Assembly (NCBI GenBank): GCA_023401595.1
Contig: JAEXDQ010000053.1
Location: 96,401 to 160,400 of the forward strand
DNA: 64,000 nt
Source: Spirochaetota bacterium
GTDB taxonomy: Bacteria; Spirochaetota; Spirochaetia; Sphaerochaetales; Sphaerochaetaceae
Reading direction: 5' to 3'
The position numbers and the translations under genes were made by a program. The notes beneath the pieces were generated by a model, which saw nothing but the letters and a program-made list of their open reading frames with translations, searched no databases and was not told where the DNA came from. How positions within the stretch are numbered: the stretch's first letter is position 1; every line of letters starts with the position of its first letter. Shown here piece by piece: positions 17,954 through 26,826 of this stretch.

Positions 17954-19281
17954 TGACTATTGAAGAGATTAAGGATAAGATTCTGGATGACCAGGAACTG
18001 GTTACCGATAGAAGTTATTTCAAAAGGGATTATTCTCTCCTTCCTCGGGAAGGGTTTGCTATTGTACTGACAGGTACAAGGCGCAGCGGAAAATCTTCTT
18101 TACTTAGGTTATATGCCCAGAACCTGATAAAAGAGGGGGTAGGACAGAATAGGATCTGTTATCTTTCCTTCTTTGATAGTTCTTTTCCGGCAAATGAGTG
18201 CAGGATCGATCAAATTGCTAAAGCGTTCTATTCTCTTTACCCAGCTTCAATGAAGGAAACTGTTTACTTTCTATTAGACGAAGTACAGAAGCTGGATAAG
18301 TGGGGAGAAGGGGTATCGCGGTTGATGGATAAATACGACTGCAGGGTAATCGTAACTGGTTCTTCTGCTAAATTTCTTTCTACCGATATTGCAACAGAAC
18401 TAAGAGGCAGAAGTATTTCAAAAAAATTCTTCCCTCTCTCCTTTAGAGAATTCTTGCGCTTCAATGGAAAAGAACTTGGCCGCTCTGATAGTTTCAGTGA
18501 AAAAGAGCAAATTGAGCTCATGAACCTTTTTGAGCTATACGTTGAAAGAGGCAGCTATCCAGCTCTCTACAACATTGATAGCAAAGAAGAGCGAAGGGAA
18601 ATCCTTTCCTCTTATTTCTCAATGACATTCTCAATTGACTTGATTGAACGTTTTGAAGTGACAAAGGCTAATGTACTTCAGGTTTTATTGAAGAGACTTG
18701 TTCTTACCTCAGGTACCCCATTATCCCTCAGAAGACTCAAACACTATATGGATAGCATCGGAGTCAAAACCTCTTTGGAAACCATTTCCTCTTACCTTGA
18801 GATGGTTAAAGATACCATGTTCATGAGAGAGCTCAAGATTCTAGGTAATGAAAACGTGCAGAATACCAATCCTATAAAACTGTATACCGCGGATCATGTA
18901 ATGCCCTCTCTTTTCTATTCCTTTACTAAGAACACTGGTCTGATGTACGAGCATATAGTCTTTTCCGCTTTGCAAAGGAAGTATCAGAATATCTTCTACT
19001 ATAAGACCAAGTCAGGGTATGAGATTGACTTTGTAGTCACAGATGGACTTAATAAAGCGATGATGCTTGTGCAGGTCACTGACGATTATGAAACTGCAAA
19101 GGAAAGGGAAAACAGAAGCTTCTATGAAGCAGTCAAAGAGCTTCGATGTGATAATTGTTTTATCGTCACTAGGGAAACAATGGAAGAGATAATGATGGAA
19201 GGAAAAACAATCAGGATTCTGCCTATCTGGAGATTCTTGTTGCTTTTGGATTCGGAGAAGCTCCTTTTGAGTCGGAGTTAA
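17953..19281 (+). CDS. AAA-family ATP-binding protein with DUF4143 domain
   Basis: 442 residues. Walker A is GTRRSGKS (41-48), Walker B is YFLLDEVQKL (near 105-114), followed by the TGSSAKFLS sensor-like segment and the PLSFREFL motif that marks this AAA_14/DUF4143 family. The C-terminal domain has KTKSGYEIDFVV, matching the restriction-nuclease-like fold of DUF4143, but the usual EVK is replaced by VQVTDD. Cellular role of the family is not established; members are common, mobile and often multi-copy in gut bacteria. Codon use is AT-rich, unlike neighbours, so recent acquisition is likely. A second member is at 45462. Confidence 0.85.
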   Translation: MTIEEIKDKILDDQELVTDRSYFKRDYSLLPREGFAIVLTGTRRSGKSSLLRLYAQNLIKEGVGQNRICYLSFFDSSFPANECRIDQIAKAFYSLYPASMKETVYFLLDEVQKLDKWGEGVSRLMDKYDCRVIVTGSSAKFLSTDIATELRGRSISKKFFPLSFREFLRFNGKELGRSDSFSEKEQIELMNLFELYVERGSYPALYNIDSKEERREILSSYFSMTFSIDLIERFEVTKANVLQVLLKRLVLTSGTPLSLRRLKHYMDSIGVKTSLETISSYLEMVKDTMFMRELKILGNENVQNTNPIKLYTADHVMPSLFYSFTKNTGLMYEHIVFSALQRKYQNIFYYKTKSGYEIDFVVTDGLNKAMMLVQVTDDYETAKERENRSFYEAVKELRCDNCFIVTRETMEEIMMEGKTIRILPIWRFLLLLDSEKLLLSRS

Positions 19282-19328
19282 TGCTCTTTGGGTATCAATG
19301 CTCAGCAACTAACTCAAAGAATGGGAAA

Positions 19329-19572
19329 TCAGAAATCCATTGCGGCCTCGTCCAGTAGAAACTGTTCTATTCCGATATAGAGAATTCCATAGTCATCATT
19401 ATAGGTTAGAGGATTGACTCTAATTTCATCTCCTCTATCCTTGAAAGAAGCGAGAATATCAGAAGAAAGCATGCAGGAGTTACTGCCAGTGACATAGATA
19501 TCTGCATTCTTGATCTTCATAAAACCTAAGAGCACATCGACAAATCCAATCTTCTCGCTTTCAACATAGGGG
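19329..19572 (-). pseudogene. Fragment of a second DUF4143 ATPase
   Basis: The minus-strand frame encodes IGFVDVLLGFMKIKNADIYVTGSN, then SDILASFKDRGDEIRVNPLTY, which is the middle of a DUF4143 ATPase (end of Walker B region to the PLTF/PLSF motif). Both ends are missing: before IPYVES the sequence is GC-rich flank, and after NPLTYNDDYG it degenerates and stops. About 65 codons survive. It is a different subgroup from the intact ATPase next to it. Confidence 0.7.
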
Positions 19573-19614
19573 ATCGGTGTACCGGTGGCGGAGCGGAACG
19601 GCATGGAGCGTCGG

Positions 19615-20247
19615 TCAGATTGAGAACGCGGCCAGTCCCCCGCCTTTCTTTGTCGTGGCGAGCCACAGCCCGAGGTTGACTTCCTTCATTTCCCCGTTGT
19701 CGAGGAGCATGATCGTGAGATCGTTTCCCTGCGCCTTGTCCATCGCAACGGCCGTGACCCAATGCCATTCGTCCAAGCCCGGTTCTTTCCCGGTGTCAAG
19801 CGTCAGAAGAGCCACTGGTATGTCCCGCTGAATGTAGTCTTTGAGAAAATTCTCCACCGCCGCGAGGCCTACGTATTTTGCGGGGACGATATCCAGCTTG
19901 TCCTTGGTTCCTTTGTATCCATGGGCTTCCAAAAGGCTGGGAACTCCTTTGAGCAACAGGTCAGCCGTAGGGATTCCATGTATCGTGGGCGTGACATGCT
20001 TCCAGACATCCTCCATTCTGGCCCGATAGGTTTCTTTTGGCATCGGCCGGGGAGCGTCCAGTCTGTCGTTTCTGGTCAGATAGAGGAAAATGTTGGTGAC
20101 GGTGGTGGGGCCGCATCCGGAGAGCCGCTGCCACTTCGTGTGGAACCACTCCTGGTCGCCTCCCATGGCTGTTTTGCCAGTCGATGGATCAGATATCGCA
20201 AACGCTTCGATGTCGCTGAGCCGGTATGTCATTTGTTCGTATTTCAT
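19615..20247 (-). CDS. C39-like (papain-fold) cysteine peptidase family protein
   Basis: 210 residues with the Peptidase_C39_2/BtrH-like pattern: SGCGPTTVTNIFLYL near residue 40-55 carries the likely catalytic Cys, DEWHWVTAVAM the His, and IMLLDNGE the Asp/Asn. There is no signal peptide, so the product appears cytoplasmic unless exported otherwise, and no double-glycine leader substrate or ABC transporter is adjacent. It could be a peptidase or an acyl/glutaminyl transferase of the same fold. It begins with AAAGG about 11 bases before the ATG. Its 3' end lies 43 bases from the edge of the AT-rich insertion. Confidence 0.7.
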   Translation of the reverse strand: MKYEQMTYRLSDIEAFAISDPSTGKTAMGGDQEWFHTKWQRLSGCGPTTVTNIFLYLTRNDRLDAPRPMPKETYRARMEDVWKHVTPTIHGIPTADLLLKGVPSLLEAHGYKGTKDKLDIVPAKYVGLAAVENFLKDYIQRDIPVALLTLDTGKEPGLDEWHWVTAVAMDKAQGNDLTIMLLDNGEMKEVNLGLWLATTKKGGGLAAFSI

Positions 20248-20791
20248 CTTGCAATAGACCTTTTCTGAAAATATACATAAAAATACGTTTTTATTCTCCC
20301 GTTGTGCGGAAAAATGAACCGAATGTGAGGTTCAATTTCACATTTCATCGAAAAAACCGACGATTGACCGGATATCGTCCGTCTTGAGCGCCGTCAGTCC
20401 TGCGTCAAAAGCCCCCGCGCTAGCTGAGACTGAATGGGGGGATGTAGGAAAGGGAGGGAGCCCCGGCATTGCCGGGACTCCCTCTGACAATAAGAGAAGA
20501 AACTGTATCTGCTCATCGAAGGGTAGGCGTTCCTTCAGAGCATCACATTCGACTATAAGATATTGCCGATACCGCCATAATGCGTTAGACATTTATCTGC
20601 TGGTGTCTTGTTATAGGACATAAGCAGTATAGTGTCTATTTCTTTATCTTCCCGTTTTGGGCGACGAATACCTTGCCCTGGTATCGCCATCGCGTTCCGT
20701 TGCTAGCTTGCCGAGATACCTGTATTCCAGCGTTTCGGCATTTCAGTGGTGTCTTATCGCACCGGAAGGTCACCATGCCAGCGAGCCTAGG
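20248..20791. other. Intergenic region with a GC hairpin and a doubtful small frame
   Basis: The region holds a strong hairpin (GGGAG-CCCCGGC / GCCGGG-CTCCC, about 20457-20484) and a minus-strand frame of 84 codons (20338-20592) with no ribosome site and no recognised family; the hairpin lies inside that frame. I see no convincing gene. Confidence 0.4.
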
Positions 20792-22156
20792 TCAACGGGT
20801 TCTGATGCTCTGCCGGGGATGTTTTTTCCATATTTCATCAGCCTTGACTGCCCACGCTTCCGCTTTTTGCTCACATTTGTCGGCGAGCGCATGTACATCC
20901 TCTGGATGCTGCAAGTCGGTTGATTTAGCTTTTGCCGCGTCGACCATCTCCGGTAACCGGCTCGGATTGTCCAGCAGGGGGCATGGCCTGAGCATGTTGT
21001 CGTTGAACGGCTGGTTCTGGTGGTACGCCATGAACAGCGGCGACTGATACGCTTCAAGCAACGTCTTGTCCTTGATGTTGCTGTCCGAGTAGTGGATGAA
21101 CGCGCAAGGTTCGATGTCCCCGTTCGCGTTGATGTGGAGATAGTATCGGCCGCCTGCGATACATCCGCCGACATATTCGCCATCGTTCCAGAAGTCGAGC
21201 GTGAACAACGGCTTCGTCTTTCGGAATTCTCGAATCTTGTCGTACATGAAGGCCCGCTGTTCGGCTGTGACCATCAACTCCGGCACCGCGTCCGCGCCGA
21301 CCGGCATGTAGGTGAAGAACCAAGCGAATTTCGCGCCTTTTGCAATCATGTCGTCGAAATAGGCTTCGCTACCGATAACCTCATAATTCTTGCTGGTATA
21401 GCAGCAGGAGATGCCGAACGGAAGCTTGTGGGATTTGAGTATGTCCATCGCTTTGATCACGGCGGAGTAGGTTCCCTTGCCACGGCGGAAGTCAGTCGCC
21501 TCCTCAAAGCCCTCCACGCTGATGGCCGGGATGAAATTGCCCACTTCCAGCATTTGTTCGGCGAACGCGTCATCAATTAGCGTCGCATTGGTGAATGACA
21601 GGAACATGCAGTCGGGATGTTTCTTGCACATGGTGATGATGTCGTTCTTGCGTACCATCGGCTCCCCGCCGCTATAAAGGTACATGAACGTCCCCATCTC
21701 CTTTCCTTGGGTGATGATGGAATCCCACTGCTCTATGCTCAGGTTGAGCTTGTTGCCGTATTCCGCGGCCCAGCAGCCGGTGCAGTGGAGGTTGCATGCG
21801 GAGGTCGGGTCCATCAGTATCGCCCATGGAATACTGCAATTGTACTTCTCCCTATATTCCTTCTGCCGTTTCATGCCGATGATTGTCGCATTGATGATGA
21901 AGTTCTCAAACATCGTCCGTCTGACTTTAGGGTTGATATCGGTCCACAGACTGTGAATCAAGGTCGCCCAGTTACTGTCGTTTTTCTGCATCTCAGTGCG
22001 AATCATTTCGATTTTTTTCGCCTGCGCATGCTCCTTGTCGTGTTTGTCCAGCCAGTCCAGAATCTTGGGGATGTTCTCCTCTGGATTGTCATCCAACCAG
22101 CTGATAGCTTTCTTCAGCCCCCAGCTTTTCACGATTTCACTATACGTCTTGTCCAT
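20792..22156 (-). CDS. Radical SAM protein with SPASM-like C-terminus
   Basis: 454 residues. The radical SAM cluster motif is CNLHCTGC (about residues 118-125), preceded by ILMDPTSA and followed by the SAM-binding YLYSGGEPM. An N-terminal helical extension of about 100 residues comes first. The C-terminal part has GGCIAGGRYYLHINANGDIEPC and a later CPLLDNP, like proteins binding auxiliary clusters. AAGGAGAG precedes the ATG. Homologues are annotated only as radical SAM proteins in anaerobes. No precursor peptide, transporter or obvious substrate gene is adjacent, so the reaction is unknown. Confidence 0.85.
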   Translation of the reverse strand: MDKTYSEIVKSWGLKKAISWLDDNPEENIPKILDWLDKHDKEHAQAKKIEMIRTEMQKNDSNWATLIHSLWTDINPKVRRTMFENFIINATIIGMKRQKEYREKYNCSIPWAILMDPTSACNLHCTGCWAAEYGNKLNLSIEQWDSIITQGKEMGTFMYLYSGGEPMVRKNDIITMCKKHPDCMFLSFTNATLIDDAFAEQMLEVGNFIPAISVEGFEEATDFRRGKGTYSAVIKAMDILKSHKLPFGISCCYTSKNYEVIGSEAYFDDMIAKGAKFAWFFTYMPVGADAVPELMVTAEQRAFMYDKIREFRKTKPLFTLDFWNDGEYVGGCIAGGRYYLHINANGDIEPCAFIHYSDSNIKDKTLLEAYQSPLFMAYHQNQPFNDNMLRPCPLLDNPSRLPEMVDAAKAKSTDLQHPEDVHALADKCEQKAEAWAVKADEIWKKHPRQSIRTR

Positions 22157-22352
22157 GCTGTACCTCTCCTTTTATTGTCCGGTACCTAAAATATATGCAG
22201 GGACGTTCGTTTACGAATTAGACAGTGGTATCCTGTTGCCCAGTTTTTAGACAGTACATGCAAAATGTCCTAAATTGAGGTATCGATAGGAGTTCCGACA
22301 GACCCAGATACCTTCCGCTGAGGGGTGATACGGGGCCAGCAGCTGCTTCGAA

Positions 22353-22394
22353 GCTACCGTAGGGCTACCCCTGGGCTACCGTAGGGCTACCCCT
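22353..22394. repeat. Two tandem copies of a dispersed GTAGGGCTACCCCT repeat
   Basis: GCTACCGTAGGGCTACCCCT occurs at 22353-22372 and again at 22375-22394 (22-base period). The unit is partly self-complementary. Related copies lie at 7574 (single, hairpin) and 54364 (opposite orientation). All are intergenic. Confidence 0.7.
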
Positions 22395-22412
22395 AGACAA
22401 TTGTAGGGTGGT

Positions 22413-22458
22413 GAAAAAAAGATGCTGCAAAGTCATGTTCCATGACATTCGCAGCATC
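22413..22458 (-). terminator. Rho-independent terminator of the coiled-coil protein gene
   Basis: On the minus strand GATGCTGC pairs with GCAGCATC (22421-22428 with 22451-22458), with an inner TCATG/CATGA stem, followed by seven T residues. It lies 28 bases after the stop of the gene at 22486. Confidence 0.85.
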
Positions 22459-22485
22459 CCTGTGTTTGTAGCTTGGAGGTTTGGC

Positions 22486-23643
22486 TTAGAGGCTTTCCTT
22501 CAGTTCCTCGATCCGTTCCTTAGAAACGCCCGGAATGGAACTGTGTGCGACACGTTCACTCAACGGAATGATGTTCTCGGACAGGTTCGAATCTACAGGA
22601 TTGAGCCGCGGTTGCTTGCGGTAGCGGACTTCTTTTTCCAACAACCAGGACGCGACGGCGGCGTATTCGTCGCTTGCCCGTTCTAGGGATATGGCCTTTT
22701 CGTAGGCGATCAACCCTTTTCGTTTCAACCCGTCCCGCTCCTTGCGCAGCGCGGCCCGTTGTGAATTCAAGAGTTTTCGTTGTTCTTCCGTTGCATCCTT
22801 CGGGGTCTTGGCGGCTTTTAGCTCCGCTTCCTTCGCCTCTAGTTGAGAAACGATGTCCTTGTGTTCGAGGATTGCTTTGTCCGCTCCCGCCGCGGTCTGG
22901 CGAGCGAATCTCAGCAGTTCAAGCTTCGGTACACGTTTCAGTTTCTGATAGAGCTGCACTACCTCCTCGGCGGCGCTTGCGTCTTCTTGCAGCTGTTCTT
23001 CGACAAGCCCTTCGTCCGTCTGCGCCGGATCTGTCGCAGTACTGGTTGCTTCGACGGCTTTTTCAATCGCCATGGCTTCGTGGACTGCCGCCTGCGCTTC
23101 AACCGGAGCGTCTGTTTCCTGTTTTTCCGGATGTACATCGGAATCCGGCTTCTGCTGGACGGCTATCTCCTTGTCTTCAACCGCTTCGGTGGCGGGGGAT
23201 GGAGCGGCAACGGTTGCCGGTTCTTCCATGACCGATATCACCTGATCGGTCTTCATTTCCGCGTCCGTTGCTTTCGACTGGACGATGACGGATACCGGAG
23301 CTTCTTCTTTTTCTTTGGATACTGCCGGAGTACGGCTTTCCATGGCGGGGGGAGAAGACTTCTGTTTCTTTTTCCGGCCGAACACCCTCTGGAACAGTCC
23401 TGGCTTCTTATTTTTAGGAGCATTCGTTACGGGGCGCAGGGCAGGAGGTTCCACGATCTGGCCTTTTGTAATCGAAGGCTTCGGAGCCGGCTTCAAGGCT
23501 TCCATCCGACGTCTCTCAGCGGCTCTCTTTCTGAGCAACGCTTCCCGTTCAATCGCAGTCATCTGAACGCCTTCAAACTGTACGTAGGATGCTTTTGGCC
23601 GTTCGCGGCGTTTTGAAGTGAGCTTGATATACTTGTTCGACAT
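22486..23643 (-). CDS. Hypothetical low-complexity and coiled-coil protein
   Basis: 385 residues from the ATG at 23643 (GGGAGG 8 bases upstream; begins MSNKYIKLTSKRRER). Not assigned to a family. Residues 1-95 are strongly basic (KRAAERRR, FGRKKKQ); about 95-220 are Pro/Ala/Glu/Val-rich and look disordered; about 225-330 are heptad-like and probably form a coiled coil (LQEDASAAEEVVQLYQKL, then LEAKEAELKAAK); a short conserved-looking tail ends in SKERIEELKESL. There is no signal peptide or membrane helix. It is monocistronic with its own terminator, which supports a real gene. A scaffold or DNA/envelope-associated role is possible but unproven. Confidence 0.7.
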   Translation of the reverse strand: MSNKYIKLTSKRRERPKASYVQFEGVQMTAIEREALLRKRAAERRRMEALKPAPKPSITKGQIVEPPALRPVTNAPKNKKPGLFQRVFGRKKKQKSSPPAMESRTPAVSKEKEEAPVSVIVQSKATDAEMKTDQVISVMEEPATVAAPSPATEAVEDKEIAVQQKPDSDVHPEKQETDAPVEAQAAVHEAMAIEKAVEATSTATDPAQTDEGLVEEQLQEDASAAEEVVQLYQKLKRVPKLELLRFARQTAAGADKAILEHKDIVSQLEAKEAELKAAKTPKDATEEQRKLLNSQRAALRKERDGLKRKGLIAYEKAISLERASDEYAAVASWLLEKEVRYRKQPRLNPVDSNLSENIIPLSERVAHSSIPGVSKERIEELKESL

Positions 23644-23953
23644 CGATCTGCCTCCCGAAAATAGGTTTCGTGAACTCATTCTCCAAATTATTATGCAGCA
23701 GACATCGCCATGGATGATGAATCTGGCTACAACGGAATCTGTGATTTGTCTCACGGGTTATATAGACAATGTACAACGAAATTGTATTTGACGCAAACTA
23801 TAACTCTAGGAATTGTTGTGAGATATATGACATTGTGTTTTCAGTTTGCAGTAGCCGCCGTCGTTTTTCATAGGATCGTCTGTAAAGTTTGATTGTAAAT
23901 GAGCCGACCGACTGATATTCCGTTTCATATAGAACGGAAAAAGCACGAATGAC
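23644..23953. other. Intergenic region, AT-rich
   Basis: 310 bases between two minus-strand genes. It contains the presumed promoter of the coiled-coil gene and a small inverted repeat TTCCGTT/AACGGAA (23918-23939) after the MFS gene without a T-run. Nothing else recognised. Confidence 0.4.
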
Positions 23954-25201
23954 CTATGATATCTCGCTTTCCGCTACCTGCTTGATGGCGGAAGGGGCGG
24001 CAAGGGACCTCTTTCGGTAGACGATGATTCCGAGAAGCATCAGACAGGCGCCGGAACCTATCAGCAGCCATTGAATCGGTATTCTGTCGGCCAACGGACC
24101 GTAGACGAGCATGCTTGTCGGAGCCACCAGGTTGCTGATGATGCTCCATAGCGAGAACACCCGTCCAAGATACTGCTGGTCCACCACTTCTTGGATCAGC
24201 ACCGTGGAGGCGGTGCCCATCAGCGGCATGAACAGACCCGCCGCCAGCATCATCGCCAGATAGAACAGGAAGTTCGTGGCGAAGCCCATCATCATGAAAG
24301 TAAGACCAAACCATGCGGTTCCGAAGGCCATGGTGACGAACCTGTTCTTCCAACCTCCCCAAAGCGATACGAACACACCGCCAGTCAAAGTCCCGACCGA
24401 CCAAGCCAGTTCATTCGCGGTCAGATACCATACCGCCGACCCGAAGGTCCGTTCGACCAGCAAGGGCGTCAGAAAAATCGCCGGGGACATCAGCAGAATA
24501 TAGAAGGCGAAAAAAATCAATTCTGCCGATACCACTTTATGACCTTTCGTATAGACGAACCCCTGTTTCAGGTCCTGCCAGAGCGTCAATCGGGTTTTGA
24601 TTCTTTCATAGGGCCGAATCTTGAGCGTGAGCATGATGGCGATGGCGACGGCCGCTGTGATTACATCGACAAGCAACGACCAGTTGAACCCCAGCAGCGA
24701 CAGGATCAACCCTCCGACCGCCGGGGATACCAATGTGATCATCGAGTTTACCGTGCTGTTTATTCCATTGAAACGAGTCAACTGTTTCTGCGGAACGATC
24801 TGGGGGAGTATCGCCTGTACAGCGGGGGTCTGCACCCCTTGTCCGGCCGACCTGATGCATAGGACGAAATAGATCATCCACAAGGATTGATAACCGTTGA
24901 ACAGGAAGCCCGCGAGGATCAATGTCGCGATTGCGATGAACAGGTCTGCTCCGACTATCAGCAGCTTCCGGTTGTATCGGTCCGCCCATACTCCGCCGAA
25001 CAAGGAAACGGCCATGTGGGGCAGACAGGTACACAGGACCGAGATCATCATGACTTTTCCAGATGATGTCTGTAATGTCAGCTGCCAAGTGATGGAATAG
25101 CTGACGATCATGGAGCCGAACAGCGAAATCGTCTGGCTGGCAAGGAACAGGATGGCCGTGGGAAGCCATCGTTTGTGTGGTGTGGGCTCTATTTGATTCA
25201 A
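23954..25201 (-). CDS. MFS transporter (MFS_3 exporter type)
   Basis: 415 residues with about 12 membrane helices. A TTG start at 25201 is preferred because GGAGGG lies exactly 6 bases upstream and no suitable ATG exists before the first helix; the protein then begins with NQIEPTPHKRW after the initiator. Family features: FLASQTISLFGSMI at the N-terminus, VWADRYNRKLLI (motif A), and the NGINSTVNSM segment. Such proteins export macrolides, siderophores or other drugs. No regulator is adjacent. It is only distantly similar to the MFS gene at 16314. Confidence 0.85.
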   Translation of the reverse strand: MNQIEPTPHKRWLPTAILFLASQTISLFGSMIVSYSITWQLTLQTSSGKVMMISVLCTCLPHMAVSLFGGVWADRYNRKLLIVGADLFIAIATLILAGFLFNGYQSLWMIYFVLCIRSAGQGVQTPAVQAILPQIVPQKQLTRFNGINSTVNSMITLVSPAVGGLILSLLGFNWSLLVDVITAAVAIAIMLTLKIRPYERIKTRLTLWQDLKQGFVYTKGHKVVSAELIFFAFYILLMSPAIFLTPLLVERTFGSAVWYLTANELAWSVGTLTGGVFVSLWGGWKNRFVTMAFGTAWFGLTFMMMGFATNFLFYLAMMLAAGLFMPLMGTASTVLIQEVVDQQYLGRVFSLWSIISNLVAPTSMLVYGPLADRIPIQWLLIGSGACLMLLGIIVYRKRSLAAPSAIKQVAESEIS

Positions 25202-25545
25202 GATATTCCCTCCGATGCCTGTTGAGGAAAGACGAGACCTTCCAGAAATAAAGCTTGCTGAACAATCGAAACCGATTCGCCGAAAGAAACGACACCTCCG
25301 TCTCCACGACGTGGACATGACGGCTGCTACCGATGGAACGCCGGTGCGAACGCGGTTGTGATCAGGGCCGCTAGGAGCGGCGGACTATACAAGACAAAAC
25401 CACATATCTATTCCTTCGGGGTAGAATTATATAGGTAGCAAAGCATGAAACAAACTGTAGCGTCAAGTGCGTACCTGACGGCTCCGATTCCAAGGGCGTT
25501 TGGGAGTTTCTACGGCAGACTGTGCCGTAAAATCGAGGACGGCGT
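25202..25545. other. Intergenic region
   Basis: 344 bases between dinB and the MFS gene, both on the minus strand. AT-rich promoter-like sequence near 25400-25440; no gene or repeat seen. Confidence 0.4.
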
Positions 25546-26799
25546 TCAGGACGGATCCTCTACGACATCCGCCGGAGACATTCCTGCGCCTGGACGTTGC
25601 CGTCCCCCTTTGTTGTATTTGTTGACCCCAGGGACATACCCGTCCATATTCGTGGCTTTGAGGATTTCCCGCCCCTTGCTGTTGAGCTTGAGTACGACTT
25701 TCTCGATCTCCCGCTTCTTCTTGTTCACGTCTTCGAACAACTCCTCCTGGAGCGGAGCGTCGCCCTTGTAGGTCTGGTATAATCCGACGCCGAGCAAGCG
25801 GACCGGGACTCCCGGCTTCCATTTCGACAGCAGCAGTTCCTTGGAGATTTCGTAAACCTGCTCCGCGCTGTAGATCGGGGTGGTCGGCGTCCGCTGGACG
25901 CTGAGCGTGGTAAAGTCGCTGAACCGGAGCTTGATTCCCACCGTCCTGCCCATCACCTGTTCCTCAAGCGACCTGAACATGACCTCGTGCGCCATCTGCA
26001 AAAGACATTGTGATAGCGTATCCCCGTCGGTGACGTCGATGGGGAAGGTCTGTTCGCTACTGATCGAATGGCTTTTCGCCTCTCCCGCGTATATCCCCGG
26101 ATCGATGCCGCGGCATACCTTGTACAGATATTCTCCCTGGGCTTGCCCGAAGTTTCGTTGCAACGTCTCCAATGGGTATTCCCGTAGTTGCGCGGTAGTG
26201 CCGATATGATGTTTCGCCAGGGCGTCGATGGTGCTTTTGCCGATTCCCCACAGTTTTTTCAGCCCGATGGCGTCGATGAACTCGACCTCCCTCCCTGGTG
26301 ATATCCTGCATAGCCCGTCCGGCTTGCGATAGTCGCTGGCCAGCTTCGCGATGAATCTGGAAGGGCCTATGCCTACCGAGATGGTCAGCTGGGTCTCCTC
26401 CTTCACCCGTCGCTTCAACAGCTCCGCCGCCTGACGGGGCAGGCCGTATAGCCGGCGAGTGCCCGTCATGTCGAGAAACGCCTCGTCGATGGAGACCTGG
26501 GTGATGTCGGGACTGAATTCCTCGAATATCTTCATGATCTGATGGCTTACTTTGCTGTACAGGGACATGTGGCCGGGCACCACGATAGCCTGCGGACACA
26601 GCCTCAAAGCCTGCGTCATCGGCATGGCGGAATGCACGCCGTATTTTCTGGCCTCATAGGAACAGGTCGAGGCGACGCTCCTGGGCCCCGTACCGCCGAC
26701 GATCAGGCATTTGCCCCGGTATTCGGGATGATCCCTCTGTTCGACTGAGGCGAAGAACGCATCCATATCGACATGAAAGAATACAGGTTCAAGTTCCAT
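25546..26799 (-). CDS. dinB: DNA polymerase IV (Y-family)
   Basis: Translesion polymerase, 417 residues. The catalytic carboxylates are in HVDMDAFFASVE and SIDEAFLDMT; the SYEARKYGVHSAMPM finger segment and GIGPSRFIAKLASD, KPDGL and LWGIGKSTIDAL (helix-hairpin-helix) follow in the normal order, with the little-finger domain and a Lys-rich tail after residue 240. No beta-clamp motif could be assigned with confidence. It lies 27 bases downstream of ddl on the same strand, but functional linkage is unlikely. LexA control not recognised. Confidence 0.96.
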   Translation of the reverse strand: MELEPVFFHVDMDAFFASVEQRDHPEYRGKCLIVGGTGPRSVASTCSYEARKYGVHSAMPMTQALRLCPQAIVVPGHMSLYSKVSHQIMKIFEEFSPDITQVSIDEAFLDMTGTRRLYGLPRQAAELLKRRVKEETQLTISVGIGPSRFIAKLASDYRKPDGLCRISPGREVEFIDAIGLKKLWGIGKSTIDALAKHHIGTTAQLREYPLETLQRNFGQAQGEYLYKVCRGIDPGIYAGEAKSHSISSEQTFPIDVTDGDTLSQCLLQMAHEVMFRSLEEQVMGRTVGIKLRFSDFTTLSVQRTPTTPIYSAEQVYEISKELLLSKWKPGVPVRLLGVGLYQTYKGDAPLQEELFEDVNKKKREIEKVVLKLNSKGREILKATNMDGYVPGVNKYNKGGRQRPGAGMSPADVVEDPS

Positions 26800-26826
26800 C
26801 GGGCCGTAGTAGCTCCTTCGCCTTCA

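Larger units (their letters stand above)
17757..19572. mobile_element. AT-rich inserted block with DUF4143 ATPase genes
   Basis: The block is clearly AT-richer than both flanks. Its left edge coincides with truncation of the ABC permease and its right edge with a truncated antisense ATPase fragment. It holds one intact DUF4143 ATPase and one relic. No transposase, integrase or terminal inverted repeat was found, so the mechanism of entry is unknown; edges are estimated from composition and loss of homology. Confidence 0.55.

Noticed and set aside
17740..19600. Similarity of left (ATGTACCGGGTCGCGGA) and right (GTGTACCGGTGGCGGA) junctions as a target duplication
   Set aside because: The match is imperfect and gapped, and the right copy does not continue as permease coding sequence; could be chance.
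20338..20592. 84-codon minus-strand gene
   Set aside because: No ribosome site, contains a GC hairpin in the middle and no family resemblance.
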